From: Antedon mediterranea
Taxonomy: Eukaryota; Echinodermata; Crinoidea; Comatulida; Antedonidae
Reading direction: 5' to 3'
Assembly (NCBI RefSeq): GCF_964355755.1
Contig: NC_092679.1
Span: 9,736,001 to 9,800,000, forward strand
DNA: 64,000 nt
How positions within the stretch are numbered: position 1 is the first letter of the stretch; the number at the start of each line of letters is the position of its first letter. Shown in pieces: positions 14,791 through 23,680 of the stretch. The notes below the pieces were generated by a model that made no database searches, was not told the DNA's origin, and saw only the letters and a program-made list of their open reading frames with translations. The position numbers and the translations under genes were made by a program.

Positions 14791-15244
14791 ATTTGAAGCT
14801 AATCTTAGCACATTGGTGTTTTTATGTTAACAAGTTTTTTCGAAAATCACAAAATGGTCTAAAACGACTCCAAATGCGATTTGAAGCTATTCTGTATACT
14901 TTGGTGTTTTTTTGTTAACAAGTTTTTTCGAAAATCACAAAATGGTCTAAAACGTCTCCAAATGCGATTTGAAGCTATTCTGTACACTTTGGTGTTTTTA
15001 TGTTAACAAGTTTTTTCGAAAATCACAAAATGGTCTAAAACGTCTAGAAATGCGATTTGAAGCTTTTCTGTACACTTTGATGTTTTTATGTTAAGTTTTT
15101 TCGAAAATCACAAAATGGTCTAAAACGTTTCCAAATGCGATTTGAAGCTATTCTGTACACTTTGATGTTTTTATGTTAACAAGTTTTTTCAAAAATCACA
15201 AAATGGTCTAAAACGTTTCCAAATGCGATTTGAAGCTATTCTCG

Positions 15245-15264
15245 TTACAAGTAGAGTCACCAGT
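15245..15264 (+). repeat. left terminal inverted repeat, copy 1
   Basis: ttacaagtagagtcaccagt, an exact inverted match to 21904-21923. Beyond 20 bp the match drops to short pieces such as an AAA. Confidence 0.9.
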
Positions 15265-15740
15265 GAAAGTGGAAAAAAGGATTAAGTACGCTCGAGGTCA
15301 TACAGCTTCCTGTATGGGGAAATGATAAATAACAAATGTTTGGCTGATTATATTTTCCGTATTATTTTAATTGATATTATGAATATTCTATATTCTAATT
15401 TGAATATATTTAATCAAAAGAATCATTACATACTTTTTTGCGAAAAAATCCACCCAGTACTTAAAAAGTTACTCTGTATCGCAGTATTTTTCTAAATTTA
15501 ATTTTAGCTATTCCAATAATCACACTAACCCCCTGCTTATCTTTCTGTGTTTCCCAATAGTATTTCCTGTTTACAGAATAAAATATTCTGTTATACCATG
15601 GAGAAATAACAATACGGATAGTTATTTATCCATGGCACAATTCAGTAAATAATAAAATTTAAAAAATTAATACCTAATATATAACAACAATAAAAATGAA
15701 AAGAAATTAAAATTATTTCCACTGAATATCAATTTTATTT
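15265..15740. other. AT-rich left interior of the element, no gene seen
   Basis: Apart from the hairpin noted separately, I see no open frame, RNA gene or repeat that I can name. The corresponding stretch in copy 2 is 30198-30673. Confidence 0.5.
15299..15316. other. left subterminal hairpin, copy 1
   Basis: CATACAG-CTTC-CTGTATG, a perfect 7-bp stem with a 4-nt loop, about 55 bp inside the left TIR. A matching kind of structure lies inside the right TIR. The same hairpin is at 30232-30249 in copy 2. Confidence 0.6.
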
Positions 15741-16353
15741 ACCAACAGCAGCAACATCACAAATTACTAGAACTAATACAACTGTTTGAATAAGTAATAC
15801 AACTTGACACATTACAATTATGCAAGGAGTATTGCCCCCATAGACACACTGAAATTAACACATCATGTGATTGTAAATATCAGGATAAAAATACACAATA
15901 ATTAAACATTTTTTTTACAATTCAACAAAATATTCCGTTAATAAATATATAATGACAGTTATACAGAAATTAATACTACTGTAGTAATTGATTTATAATC
16001 AACAACTTCTGCTTGGACTGTAGAAGTGGTGTCAACTCTCTTATAAAGACTTTGATTAGCAAGTTACCAACAGTAGCAACATCACAAATTACTAAAACTA
16101 ATACAACTGTTTGAATAAGTAATACAACTTGATGTTACACATTAAAATTATGCAAGGAGTAAAGCGTATTGCCCCCATAGACACACTGAAATTAACTCAT
16201 CATGTGATTGTAAATATCAGGATAAAAATACACAATAATTAAACATTTTTTTTACAATTCAACGAAATATTCCGTTAATAAATATATAATTACAGTTATA
16301 CAGAAATTAATACTACTGTAGTAATTGATTTATAAATCAACAACTTCTGCTTG
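15741..16353. repeat. imperfect direct repeat inside the TIR element
   Basis: 15741-16015 (275 bp) and 16066-16353 (288 bp) are about 95% alike by eye, with period 325 and a 50-bp spacer. Both start ACCAACAG and end AACTTCTGCTTG. The second copy contains the last codons of the minus-strand coding remnant, so the duplication copied its 3' end and downstream flank. The matching region of copy 2 is 30674-31286. Confidence 0.85.
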
Positions 16354-16738
16354 TAAATTGTGATTGTTATCAATGAGTAATTGTGAACTAAGATAGATAG
16401 GGCATAATGACAATGTATGAGATGTTTTGCAAGCACAAATCTTTTGAATGCCTAATGAAAACAGTTTCCTCTCGTCATCAGTAATAGAGATATAATCCAA
16501 TATTTCTTCAAACGACGTATTGATACTTCCTTTCGGGTAGAAACTTCTATTTTAACTGATCAGCCAATTCCACACAGGCTCACAAACTTCTTTCAGAACA
16601 GCATATTGACAGTTTAGATTTCGATTCACACAAGTTTTATACACAAGATCCAAAAATGGGTTTCTTTGAATTGTAACAAGTTTATGAAACAAACAGAAAA
16701 ATGCCAATTCTAAAAAGCTATCAACTGCACATGAATTT
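16330..16738 (-). pseudogene. cysteine-protease-like (USP-type Cys box) exon remnant, one internal stop
   Basis: The frame from 16770 down to a TAA at 16552-16554 stays open in the same frame for 73 more codons to a second TAA at 16330-16332. It is therefore about 145 residues interrupted by one stop. Near the start it reads Asn-Ser-Cys-Ala-Val-Asp-Ser-Phe-Leu-Glu. This matches the layout of the catalytic Cys box of ubiquitin-specific proteases (Asn-x-Cys-x-x-Asn-Ser-x-Leu-Gln). Just upstream (16740-16760) lies a pyrimidine-rich tract ending TTTTAG, a good splice acceptor, so the real exon probably begins at 16738 and not at the ATG at 16770. Later residues include Cys-Glu-Pro-Val-Trp and a Cys-x-Cys pair. 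No catalytic His box is seen. The family assignment is inference, and the gene is probably element-borne. Confidence 0.45.
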
Positions 16739-16770
16739 CTAAAATTGAGAAAATGAGTAAACATCACCAT

Positions 16771-17560
16771 TTTGGAAACACAGGCCTGTTCAGTATGTCT
16801 GCAATTCAGTCATAACCTCACAACTTCTAATTCACTATAATAAAAGATAAAAAATCACAAACAATTATTTTATTTCACACCTGTTTGCAACTGGCTATTA
16901 CAGTATATAATAATAATTACTAACTATAGTACTGTATATAACTTGTAATAATTAAAATATCAAGTACTTATAACTTTAATTCATTTCCTACATTGATTCA
17001 ACCAAGAAAAACAGCGCTGCAGTACATATATGATAAATATTTAACATTCAAACATTATAACATTTTTTTTGCTGATTGCAGCCAAGACACTTTAAAACTG
17101 GTAACCTTTTGTTTTAATTTTAAATTTAACAAATGTACCAAATCTTTTTATCATTACTGTTGATTTTGTCTTCAAGTGAGATAGAATGCTGTTTAAATTG
17201 CATTGTTTAATGACTTTTTAAAATTTGGTAATCAGACATTAACCACTCAGAACAATCACTAATCAAACACAAAAGAATTTGATTTCTTTTGTGCAATACA
17301 AAAGAATTGTTGTGTTTGGTGCCAGTAAAAAAAATAAATAAATTACATACTTAGTTAAAGACCCATTCCCTACAATTTTTGACGTTTTATAATGCATATA
17401 TTACTTTAAAAACATTAAACCAGGTCATTCCTTGTCGTAATGTAACAAACAAAAAACATACAACAAAAATTAATTAAAATACTAGTACTACTAGTAACTT
17501 TAATTCATTTCCTACATTGATTCAACCAAGAAAAACAGCAGTACATAAATATTTAATATT
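16771..17560. other. AT-rich interior with duplicated segment, no gene seen
   Basis: No gene recognised. The stretch starting TAACTTTAATTCATTTCC at 16971 is repeated at 17495, and both copies run for about 190 bp. The second is split by the SINE at 17561-17866. This gives an empty and a filled version of the same site within one element. Confidence 0.7.
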
Positions 17561-17866
17561 GATTGATTGATTGAAATTTATATTTATACTGGGTAACCTC
17601 TTCAGTCAAAGACTGGTCTCCCAGACGGCCCAGTTGATGATCAGTGGCTGTGATGTACTAATACCCCCTACTTGTCTCGAAAGATGTACTAGGTTCTTTA
17701 AAGTGCACACGAGCTAGATGTGTACACTGGACCTACGGTTTATAGGCCTTATCCGAGAAGACTCGTTCTACCACCAGGAACATGGAGTGAGTGCGCCTCG
17801 AACCCTGCCGATGTTATGGCTACGTAATTACGGTTCCACTGTCTTAACCGCTCGGCCACTCACTCC
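17561..17866 (-). mobile_element. tRNA (Leu/Ser-type)-derived SINE, copy 1
   Basis: Minus-strand SINE of about 306 bp. Its head (17785-17866) folds like a class II tRNA. GGAGTGAGT pairs with ACTCACTCC at the two ends, the A box reads TGGCCGAGCGG as in tRNA-Leu and tRNA-Ser, and the B box reads GGTTCGAGGC. The body has no tRNA similarity and ends in a short CAAT-repeat tail. It is flanked by AATATT at 17555-17560 and 17868-17873, and the duplicated segment at 16971 shows the uninterrupted target. These points support a true retroposed insertion. The small open frame across it (17718-17921) is incidental. Confidence 0.85.
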
Positions 17867-17873
17867 AAATATT

Positions 17874-19074
17874 CAAACATTATACCATTTTTTTTTGCTG
17901 ATTGCAGCCAAGACACTTTAAAACTGGTAACTTTTTGTTTTAATATTAAATTTAACAAATGCACCAAATATTTTTATTATTACTGTACATTTAAATAATT
18001 ACTTTGATTTTGTTTTCTTATTATAGCAGGCCGCTAATATTATTAGAATCAACTTATTTTTCACATTTTTAACCGTAAAGACAAAAATAGTTATCGCAAT
18101 AGGACCATAAATAGTATTTGTTTTTACATTAAATGTCGTTTTTGCTCTTAAATTAGATCTAAAAAACGTAGGGCATGGGTGGGACTTTAAAAGGAACTGA
18201 AAATGGTTCAGAAGGCTCTATGCTGTAACTATTTCAATAAAATATATTTTGCTATAGTATCAAAGACAGCACCATACTAAAATAATAACACTAACATTTT
18301 TAAAGATTTCCAAACCATTTGAATTGATTTTCCTCACAGAACTGTATGCCGGAATGTATCCTATTACCATGCCTATATGGTTTATGTCAAAATGGATCAT
18401 GCAAATCATAAAAAAGTGAACATCTATAAACATACAGTATCTAACTAAAAAATTGTAGGATTTGTTTATTTAAAAAAATTATAGGTAATTGATATAACTA
18501 GATGGCACGCTCGCTTCGCTCGCGTACCATCTAGGTCGTGCCCACAGATGGTTCTCGAATACACAGTATTTCCAGCGAGAAAAAAATGGAGATTTCAAAT
18601 GTACGTACCGCAGGACTATAATACATTGTCGTTTACAGAGACGAATAAATATACACAATGATTTATGTAATCAACCAAAATTAGCACCCTGAGAATTACT
18701 TCCGAGAGAGAAACAAAATGAGTCAAAATTTTTTATTTGGACTCATTTAAACAAACCCAATTTGTGTTTTGTATGTAACATTAAGGGTTGAGGGATGGGG
18801 GAGGAAGATAGGTACAAAGAGGAAACATTTTAAAATATATTCTTATCCACCACTCAGTAACGAAATATTGTTTTTAATGTTTTATAGGCCTATAAATAAT
18901 ATACCACTAAATACAGTAAAACATTTACGATTTAATACGGTACTTTGTTAAAAACTCTCACTGTCATAGTCGATTGAAATAGTAAAGTACATGTAACGAT
19001 ACACCACTACGACGTTTATATAGTTTTAAATTATTAATTAATACAAACGTTGAGAAGCAACTGTCAGTAATAAC
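17874..19074. other. AT-rich interior with cruciform, no gene seen
   Basis: No recognisable coding or RNA gene. A 60-codon open frame at 18769-18951 has no recognisable motif and is likely chance. A strong imperfect palindrome lies at 18498-18534: CTAGATGG pairs with CCATCTAG and encloses ACGC/GCGT and a TTC loop. It stands out as GC-rich in an AT-rich region. The palindrome in copy 2 is at 33426-33462. Confidence 0.6.
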
Positions 19075-19527
19075 GTTTATTTATTTGTATATTATATGTT
19101 TATAATCTAACAGTAGGGCCTACCCACACTCACAGTAATAAAGTTTATTTGTAATACCTTAACAGTATTGTACAGCATTGCAATACTATTTATGTTTATT
19201 CTCCAAGGGGGCCCATAAATCTAAATCTATACCTCTATGGTTAAACCAAATAATTTGGAATGTTTATTTGTATATTATATGTTTATAATCTAACAGTAGG
19301 GCCTACCCACACTCACAGTAATAAAGTTTATTTGTATATATTTTTATATTACATCTAACAGTACCGACACTCACAGTAAGACATTTGCGATTCAAATTGC
19401 GATCAAAAGTGGTTAATACCTTAACAGTATTGTACAGCATTGCAATACTATTTATGTTTATTCTCCAAGGAGGCCCATAAATCTAAATCTATACCTGTAT
19501 GGTTAAACCAAATAATTTGGAATGTTC
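19075..19527. repeat. internal segment duplications in the TIR element
   Basis: Two segments recur out of register. TTTATTTGTATATTATATG through ACTCACAGTAATAAAG is at about 19075 and again at about 19262. The segment from TAATACCTTAACAGTATTG through AATAATTTGGAATGTT is at about 19150-19263 and again at about 19413-19527. This looks like a local tandem duplication followed by partial loss. Copy 2 has it at about 34002-34454. Confidence 0.75.
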
Positions 19528-19685
19528 CATTCATCACAAATCAATACATTTGTAAAAACGTATATTAAATGTATCAAAATAGTATTTTTTAAAGAAAATC
19601 GGCCTGTCTTCAACATTATGATGCTGTACTCGAACTGTTCAACCGGTTTTTAGCTATTAAAAACAATTATCGTAGGAGGAGATAG

Positions 19686-19712
19686 AAAAATGCGAAGCCT
19701 CCTCGCATTTTT
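19686..19712. other. perfect hairpin with T-run
   Basis: AAAAATGCGA-AGCCTCC-TCGCATTTTT, a 10-bp perfect stem with a 7-nt loop, looking like a terminator-type hairpin. In a eukaryotic element its role is unknown. Copy 2 has it at 34613-34639. The flanks 19528-20142 hold nothing else I recognise. Confidence 0.5.
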
Positions 19713-20142
19713 GTGGCGGGTATTTTTCAAGATGGACATCCATTAGACAGTGTATACCACGATCGGAAAACACCCCTATTTGGGGCAAATCTTTGAACCT
19801 AAATTCGTTTTAATCGTCAATAACTAATTATCTAACTTAATTTAATTAGTAAACAGGGTTAAATCAGGTGGTTAAAATCAGTACCGAAAGTACGAACCAA
19901 CTTTACATACCATCGAGTAAAAATTCTAAAAGTAAGGCGCGATTTACCGAATTTTGCCCTTACGTAAATTTATATATAGATTCTGTGACATAAAATTTGC
20001 ATTTTCAATAATATAAAACAACTTTTATACAATTCAAAAATCTGAAATTTCCAATTTGGTGTAAAACAATTTATGATGTGTCAACTTATGTTGCAATAGG
20101 ATTGCAATTTACTGTGGAATGTCTCTATATTCTAATAAAGTT

Positions 20143-20385
20143 TAGCTGATTGTACTGTACAGTGTAAGAGTAAGACAATGAATTATAATTCTTTTGTATT
20201 TACAAAAAAAATGGAATTCATTGTTTCTAAACAAATTAACATTTGGTACCTGCACATTTTAGCTGATTGTACTGTAAGACAATGAATTCTAATTCTTTTG
20301 TATTACAAATAAACTATATTATAAAAGAAATGGAATTCTTTATTTCTAAACCAATTAACCTGTTTGGTACCAGCAAATTTAAGCA
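20143..20385. repeat. 117-bp imperfect tandem duplication
   Basis: TAGCTGATTGTACTGTA begins at 20143 and 20260. Both copies continue through AAGACAATGAATT, TTCTTTTGTATT and an AATTAAC-TTTGGTACC segment with indels. It overlaps the 3' end of an unrecognised 94-codon minus-strand frame (20314-20598). In copy 2 that frame is 120 codons (35163-35525), because one A-to-G difference (20316 versus 35243) turns its TAG into CAG. I see no motif in that frame and do not call it a gene. Confidence 0.6.
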
Positions 20386-20840
20386 TGGGAAAAAATGTAA
20401 TAATTGATCATTAACAGAATCACGTGGGAAATATAAACTTTTATATGCAAAAAGCCCAATGGAATAGAAAGCACATTGAAATGACAAATCAAAATGTAAA
20501 ACTAGATTTAATTCGTCATTATGACAAATTATAGGTTTATGCATTGATTTAAATAAAGATAATTTTTGAAAGATATATTGATTGATTGATTTTCTCATAA
20601 TCTTTAATTATTTTGATATATTATAGGATCTTGCTAACGAGAATACAATAGCCGGTATCACAAGCCGATCAAAGATCCCTCTGCGTATAATGTCATAAAC
20701 CACATTGTTACATAAGTAATGAAGACATTACTTACATTTTATATAGATTTCATTATAAATTATGTGTATATTATAATCTATACACTAAAAAATAAATTGA
20801 ACAAACAATACGGATAATAAAAAAAATCTTATTTCGTTTC

Positions 20841-20900
20841 CCAAGGTGAGACTCGATCTCGGTACCTTGTGTGCCATAGACACGAGCACAGACCAGTGAC
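20841..20900 (-). other. degenerate tRNA-like segment, copy 1
   Basis: Read on the minus strand, this has a T-arm-like stretch with the loop ATCGAGT inside a GAG/CTC stem, following GGTACC, and an A-box-like GGTCTGTGCTCG upstream. It could be an old tRNA-derived repeat. The evidence is by eye only and it lacks a clear acceptor stem. Confidence 0.3.
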
Positions 20901-21070
20901 TAGACTAGGCTAGTTAGTAGAGGCCGCTAGAGTCTAGAGGCCAGTCTATAGCTAGGCCTAGCTAGGCTCTTGTCTAGGCGGTACTAGCTAGGCCTAAACC
21001 AGGCCTACTACTACTACTACTAGCCTAGCCTACTTACTAGCTAGGCCTAGCCTAGAGTGCACACATCGTT
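20901..21070. repeat. AGGCCTAG/CTAG-rich low-complexity stretch
   Basis: Dense in CTAG and AGGCCTAG words with a (CTA)n run near 21004-21023. It forms many short palindromes. This word is unusually frequent here compared with the rest of the window. The same stretch is in copy 2 at 35828-35997. Confidence 0.7.
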
Positions 21071-21104
21071 ATAAATCAATAATATTAATAATAGTAATAC
21101 GTAC

Positions 21105-21408
21105 CTTTTTCTTTGTTCAAGCGGTTGACGTTATTTTTCTTTAGGCCTGTTGTCATTTGAAGGATTGTTTTGTTTATTCCGAAAATCATTGAACTTTGAT
21201 CCCCATCTTCACCATAACAAAATGTTTCTTTCATCAGTCGTCGTTGACGTGACGCGTCATCATCACATCCTAACGCATCAACAATCGGGGAAGTACGGAG
21301 CTTTGCGTCGGAAAACTCTCTAGAGTCACGAGAGAGAGTTAGCCTGGTAAACTTTACATTGGGAGGATAGGAAATGGAGCTTTGCGTCCGCAAACTCTCC
21401 AGAGTCAC
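21105..21408 (-). CDS. candidate 5' exon with splice donor, copy 1
   Basis: Minus-strand open frame of about 100 residues ending at AAAAAG|GTACGT (exon edge 21105), which matches the eukaryotic donor consensus closely. The last 60 residues are mixed and charged (for example Asp-Ala-Ser-Arg-Gln-Arg-Arg and a Lys-rich end) and look more protein-like than the neighbouring AT-rich frames. The first 30 residues come from the minisatellite at 21298-21514 and are less convincing, so the true start is uncertain. It lies upstream, in the same direction, of the protease-like remnant at 16330-16738. Both could be exons of one element-borne gene. No domain is recognised. Confidence 0.35.
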
Positions 21409-21514
21409 GAGAGAGTTAGCCTGCTAAACTTTACATTGGGAGAATAGGAAATGGAGCTTTGCGTCCGCAAACTCTCCAGAGTCACGAGAGAGTTTAGCCT
21501 GCTAAACTTTACCG
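21298..21514. repeat. 78-bp minisatellite with inverted repeats, copy 1
   Basis: GAGCTTTGCGTC starts at 21298, 21377 and 21454 (periods 79 and 77). Each unit contains AACTCTC-CAGAGTCAC-GAGAGAGTT, so each can fold as a hairpin, followed by TTAGCCTG-TAAACTTTAC. It lies 0.4-0.6 kb from the right TIR, a position where subterminal repeats bound by transposase are common. The two open frames through it (21085-21408 and 21405-21668) repeat the same peptide because of it. The interval 21515-21868 holds no other recognised feature. Confidence 0.8.
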
Positions 21515-21868
21515 GAAGTCGATCGTTCCACCTGAACGATTTTCTATACAAAGCATACAGCATGGGCATGGCATTGTACTGGTAGGTGGGGTAAAGACAA
21601 CAGATTGAACAGCGTTTGTTTTCTAAGGTCTTGGCTCCAAGGAAATTAAATACATCTCTAACTTTCAAAATTCGTTCTATTTGACAGATTTTTAAAAATC
21701 AAAGATAAATATGTATGTTTTAAATACTTCTGAACACATTTATCTCGTTTAAAGTGATAAAATATGTTTCTGAAAAAAGTTAGGATATGTTGTAAAAACT
21801 TGTAGTACACATGTTATCAGTTGATTAATCTATTATGTAAACATTGCTAATTACTTGTGCAAATAAAG

Positions 21869-21889
21869 TATAGCAGGATACCTGCTATA
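21869..21889. other. right subterminal hairpin, copy 1
   Basis: TATAGCAGG-ATA-CCTGCTATA, a perfect 9-bp stem with a 3-nt loop, about 35 bp inside the right TIR. The same hairpin is at 36796-36816 in copy 2. Confidence 0.65.
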
Positions 21890-21903
21890 ATTTAGCAATT
21901 TTG

Positions 21904-21923
21904 ACTGGTGACTCTACTTGTAA
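21904..21923 (-). repeat. right terminal inverted repeat, copy 1
   Basis: actggtgactctacttgtaa, the reverse complement of the left end. The satellite resumes directly after it with TACACTTTGATG. Confidence 0.9.
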
Positions 21924-22460
21924 TACACTTTGATGTTTTGTGTGAAAATTTTCTGTCGAAATGCTCAAAATGGTCAAAAACGTTTTTAAATACGATATTA
22001 AGCTACTTTGTGCTCTTTGATGTTTTTGTGTGAAAAGTTTTATCGAAATGCTCAAAATGGTCTAAAACGGTTTCTAATGTGATTTCAAGAACTTTGATGT
22101 TTTTGTGTAACCAAGTTTTTCGAAAATCACAAAATTGTCTAAAACGTCTCCAAATGCGATTTGAAGCTATTCTGTACACTTTGATGTTTTTATGTTAACA
22201 AGTTTTTTCGAAAATCACAAAATGGTCTAAAACGACTCCAAATGCGATTTGAAGCTATTCTGTATACTTTGGTGTTTTTATGTTAACAAGTTTTTTCGAA
22301 AATCACAAAATGGTCTAAAACATCTAGAAATGCGATTTGAAGCTATTCTGTACACTTTGATGTTTTTATGTTAACAAGTTTTTTCGAAAATCACAAAATG
22401 GTCTAAAACGTCTCCAAATGCGATTTGAAGCTATTCTGTACACTTTGATGTTTTTATGTT

Positions 22461-23680
22461 AACAAATTTTTTCAAAAATCACAAAATGGTCTAAAACGTC
22501 TACAAATGCGATTTGAAGCTATTCTGTACACTTTGATGTTTTTATGTTAACAAGTTTTTTCGAAAATCACAAAATGGTCTAAAACGTCTACAAATGCGAT
22601 TTGAAGCTATTCTAAGCACTTTTGTGTTTTTATGTTAACAAGTTTTTTCGAAAATCACAAAATGGTCTAAAACGTCTGCAAATGCGATTTGAAGCTATTC
22701 TTAGCACATTGGTGTTTTTATTTAAACAAATTTTTTCGAAACTCACAAAATGGTCTAAAACGTCTCGAAATGCGATTTGAAGCTATTCTGTACACTTTGA
22801 TGTTTTTATGGTAACAAGTTTTTTAGAAAATCACAAAATGGTCTAAAACATCTCCAAATGCGATTTAAAGCTATTTTAAGCACTTTTGTGTTTTTGTGTA
22901 ACAAAGTTTTTTCGAAAATCACAAAAGGGTCTAAAATGTCTCTAAATGCGATTTGAAGCTACTCTAAGCACTTTGGTGTTTTTATGTTAACAAGTTTTTT
23001 CGAAAATCACAAAATGGTCTAAAATGTCTCCAAATGCGATTTGAAGCTATTCTGTACACTTTGATGTTTTTATGTTAACAAATTTTTTCAAAAATCACAA
23101 AATGGTCTAAAACGTCTACAAATGCGATTTGAAGCTATTCTGTACACTTTGATGTTTTTATGTTAACAAGTTTTTTCGAAAATCACAAAATGGTCTAAAA
23201 CGTCTACAAATGCGATTTGAAGCTATTCTAAGCACTTTTGTGTTTTTATGTTAACAAGTTTTTTCGAAAATCACAAAATGGTCTAAAACGTCTGCAAATG
23301 CGATTTGAAGCTATTCTTAGCACATTGGTGTTTTTATTTAAACAAATTTTTTCGAAACTCACAAAATGGTCTAAAACGTCTCGAAATGCGATTTGAAGCT
23401 ATTCTGTACACTTTGATGTTTTTATGGTAACAAGTTTTTTAGAAAATCACAAAATGGTCTAAAACATCTCCAAATGCGATTTAAAGCTATTTTAAGCACT
23501 TTTGTGTTTTTGTGTAACCAAGTTTTTTCGAAAATCACAAAAGGGTCTAAAATGTCTCTAAATGCGATTTGAAGCTACTCTAAGCACTTTGGTGTTTTTA
23601 TGTTAACAAGTTTTTTCGAAAATCACAAAATGGTCTAAAATGTCTCCAAATGCGATTTGAAGCTATTCTGTACACTTTGC
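22461..23680 (+). repeat. 616-bp higher-order repeat, two units
   Basis: The private variant AACAAATTTTTTCAAAAATC occurs at 22461 and 23077, exactly 616 bp (seven 88-bp monomers) apart. The monomers in between share variants, including TTTAAACAAATTTTTTCG, TTTTTTAGAAAATC and CAAAAGGGTC. Divergence appears at about 23680 with a B monomer. Confidence 0.85.

Larger units (their letters stand above)
1..15244 (+). repeat. 88-bp satellite array, block 1
   Basis: Head-to-tail tandem array with no gene. The main monomer is 88 bp (type A). It has a GTTAACAAG segment, a TTTTTTCGAAAATCAC segment, a core CAAAATGGTCTAAAACG and a GCGATTTGAAGCTATTCT segment. Two diverged types are interspersed: type B, about 87 bp, with TTTTTAAATACGATATTAAGC, and type C, about 77 bp, with GGTTTCTAATGTGATTT. 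The core CAAAATGGTC is kept in all three. All monomers I read lie in the same orientation. B and C occur as an adjacent pair at intervals, giving higher-order units. The short reading frames here arise from frame rotation of the repeat and are not genes. Starts before the window. Confidence 0.97.
15245..21923. mobile_element. 6.7-kb TIR element, copy 1
   Basis: A 6679-bp stretch unlike the satellite, bounded by a perfect 20-bp terminal inverted repeat, ttacaagtagagtcaccagt at the left and its reverse complement at the right. Subterminal perfect hairpins lie near both ends. The left flank reads GCTATTCT then CG before the TIR, and the right flank resumes as TACACTTTGATG, so the target was the satellite sequence GCTATTCTGTACACTTT. 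No clean target-site duplication is visible. No intact transposase frame is present. A minus-strand coding remnant and a candidate spliced exon suggest a decayed or spliced gene. By structure it is a cut-and-paste DNA transposon. I cannot assign a superfamily. Confidence 0.8.

Noticed and set aside
1-15244. Possible CRISPR array because of regular short repeats
   Set aside because: The repeats are contiguous 88-bp monomers without unique spacers, in an evidently eukaryotic setting.
1-15244. CENP-B box in the satellite
   Set aside because: TTCG occurs in each monomer but the required downstream CGGG-type half is absent on either strand.
17718-17921. 67-codon plus-strand frame
   Set aside because: Lies across a SINE in antisense and is destroyed by a 5-bp deletion in copy 2.
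20314-20598. 94-codon minus-strand frame (120 codons at 35163-35525)
   Set aside because: AT-rich, overlaps a local duplication, no motif, and its length differs between copies by one substitution. Left as unrecognised within the repeat entry.
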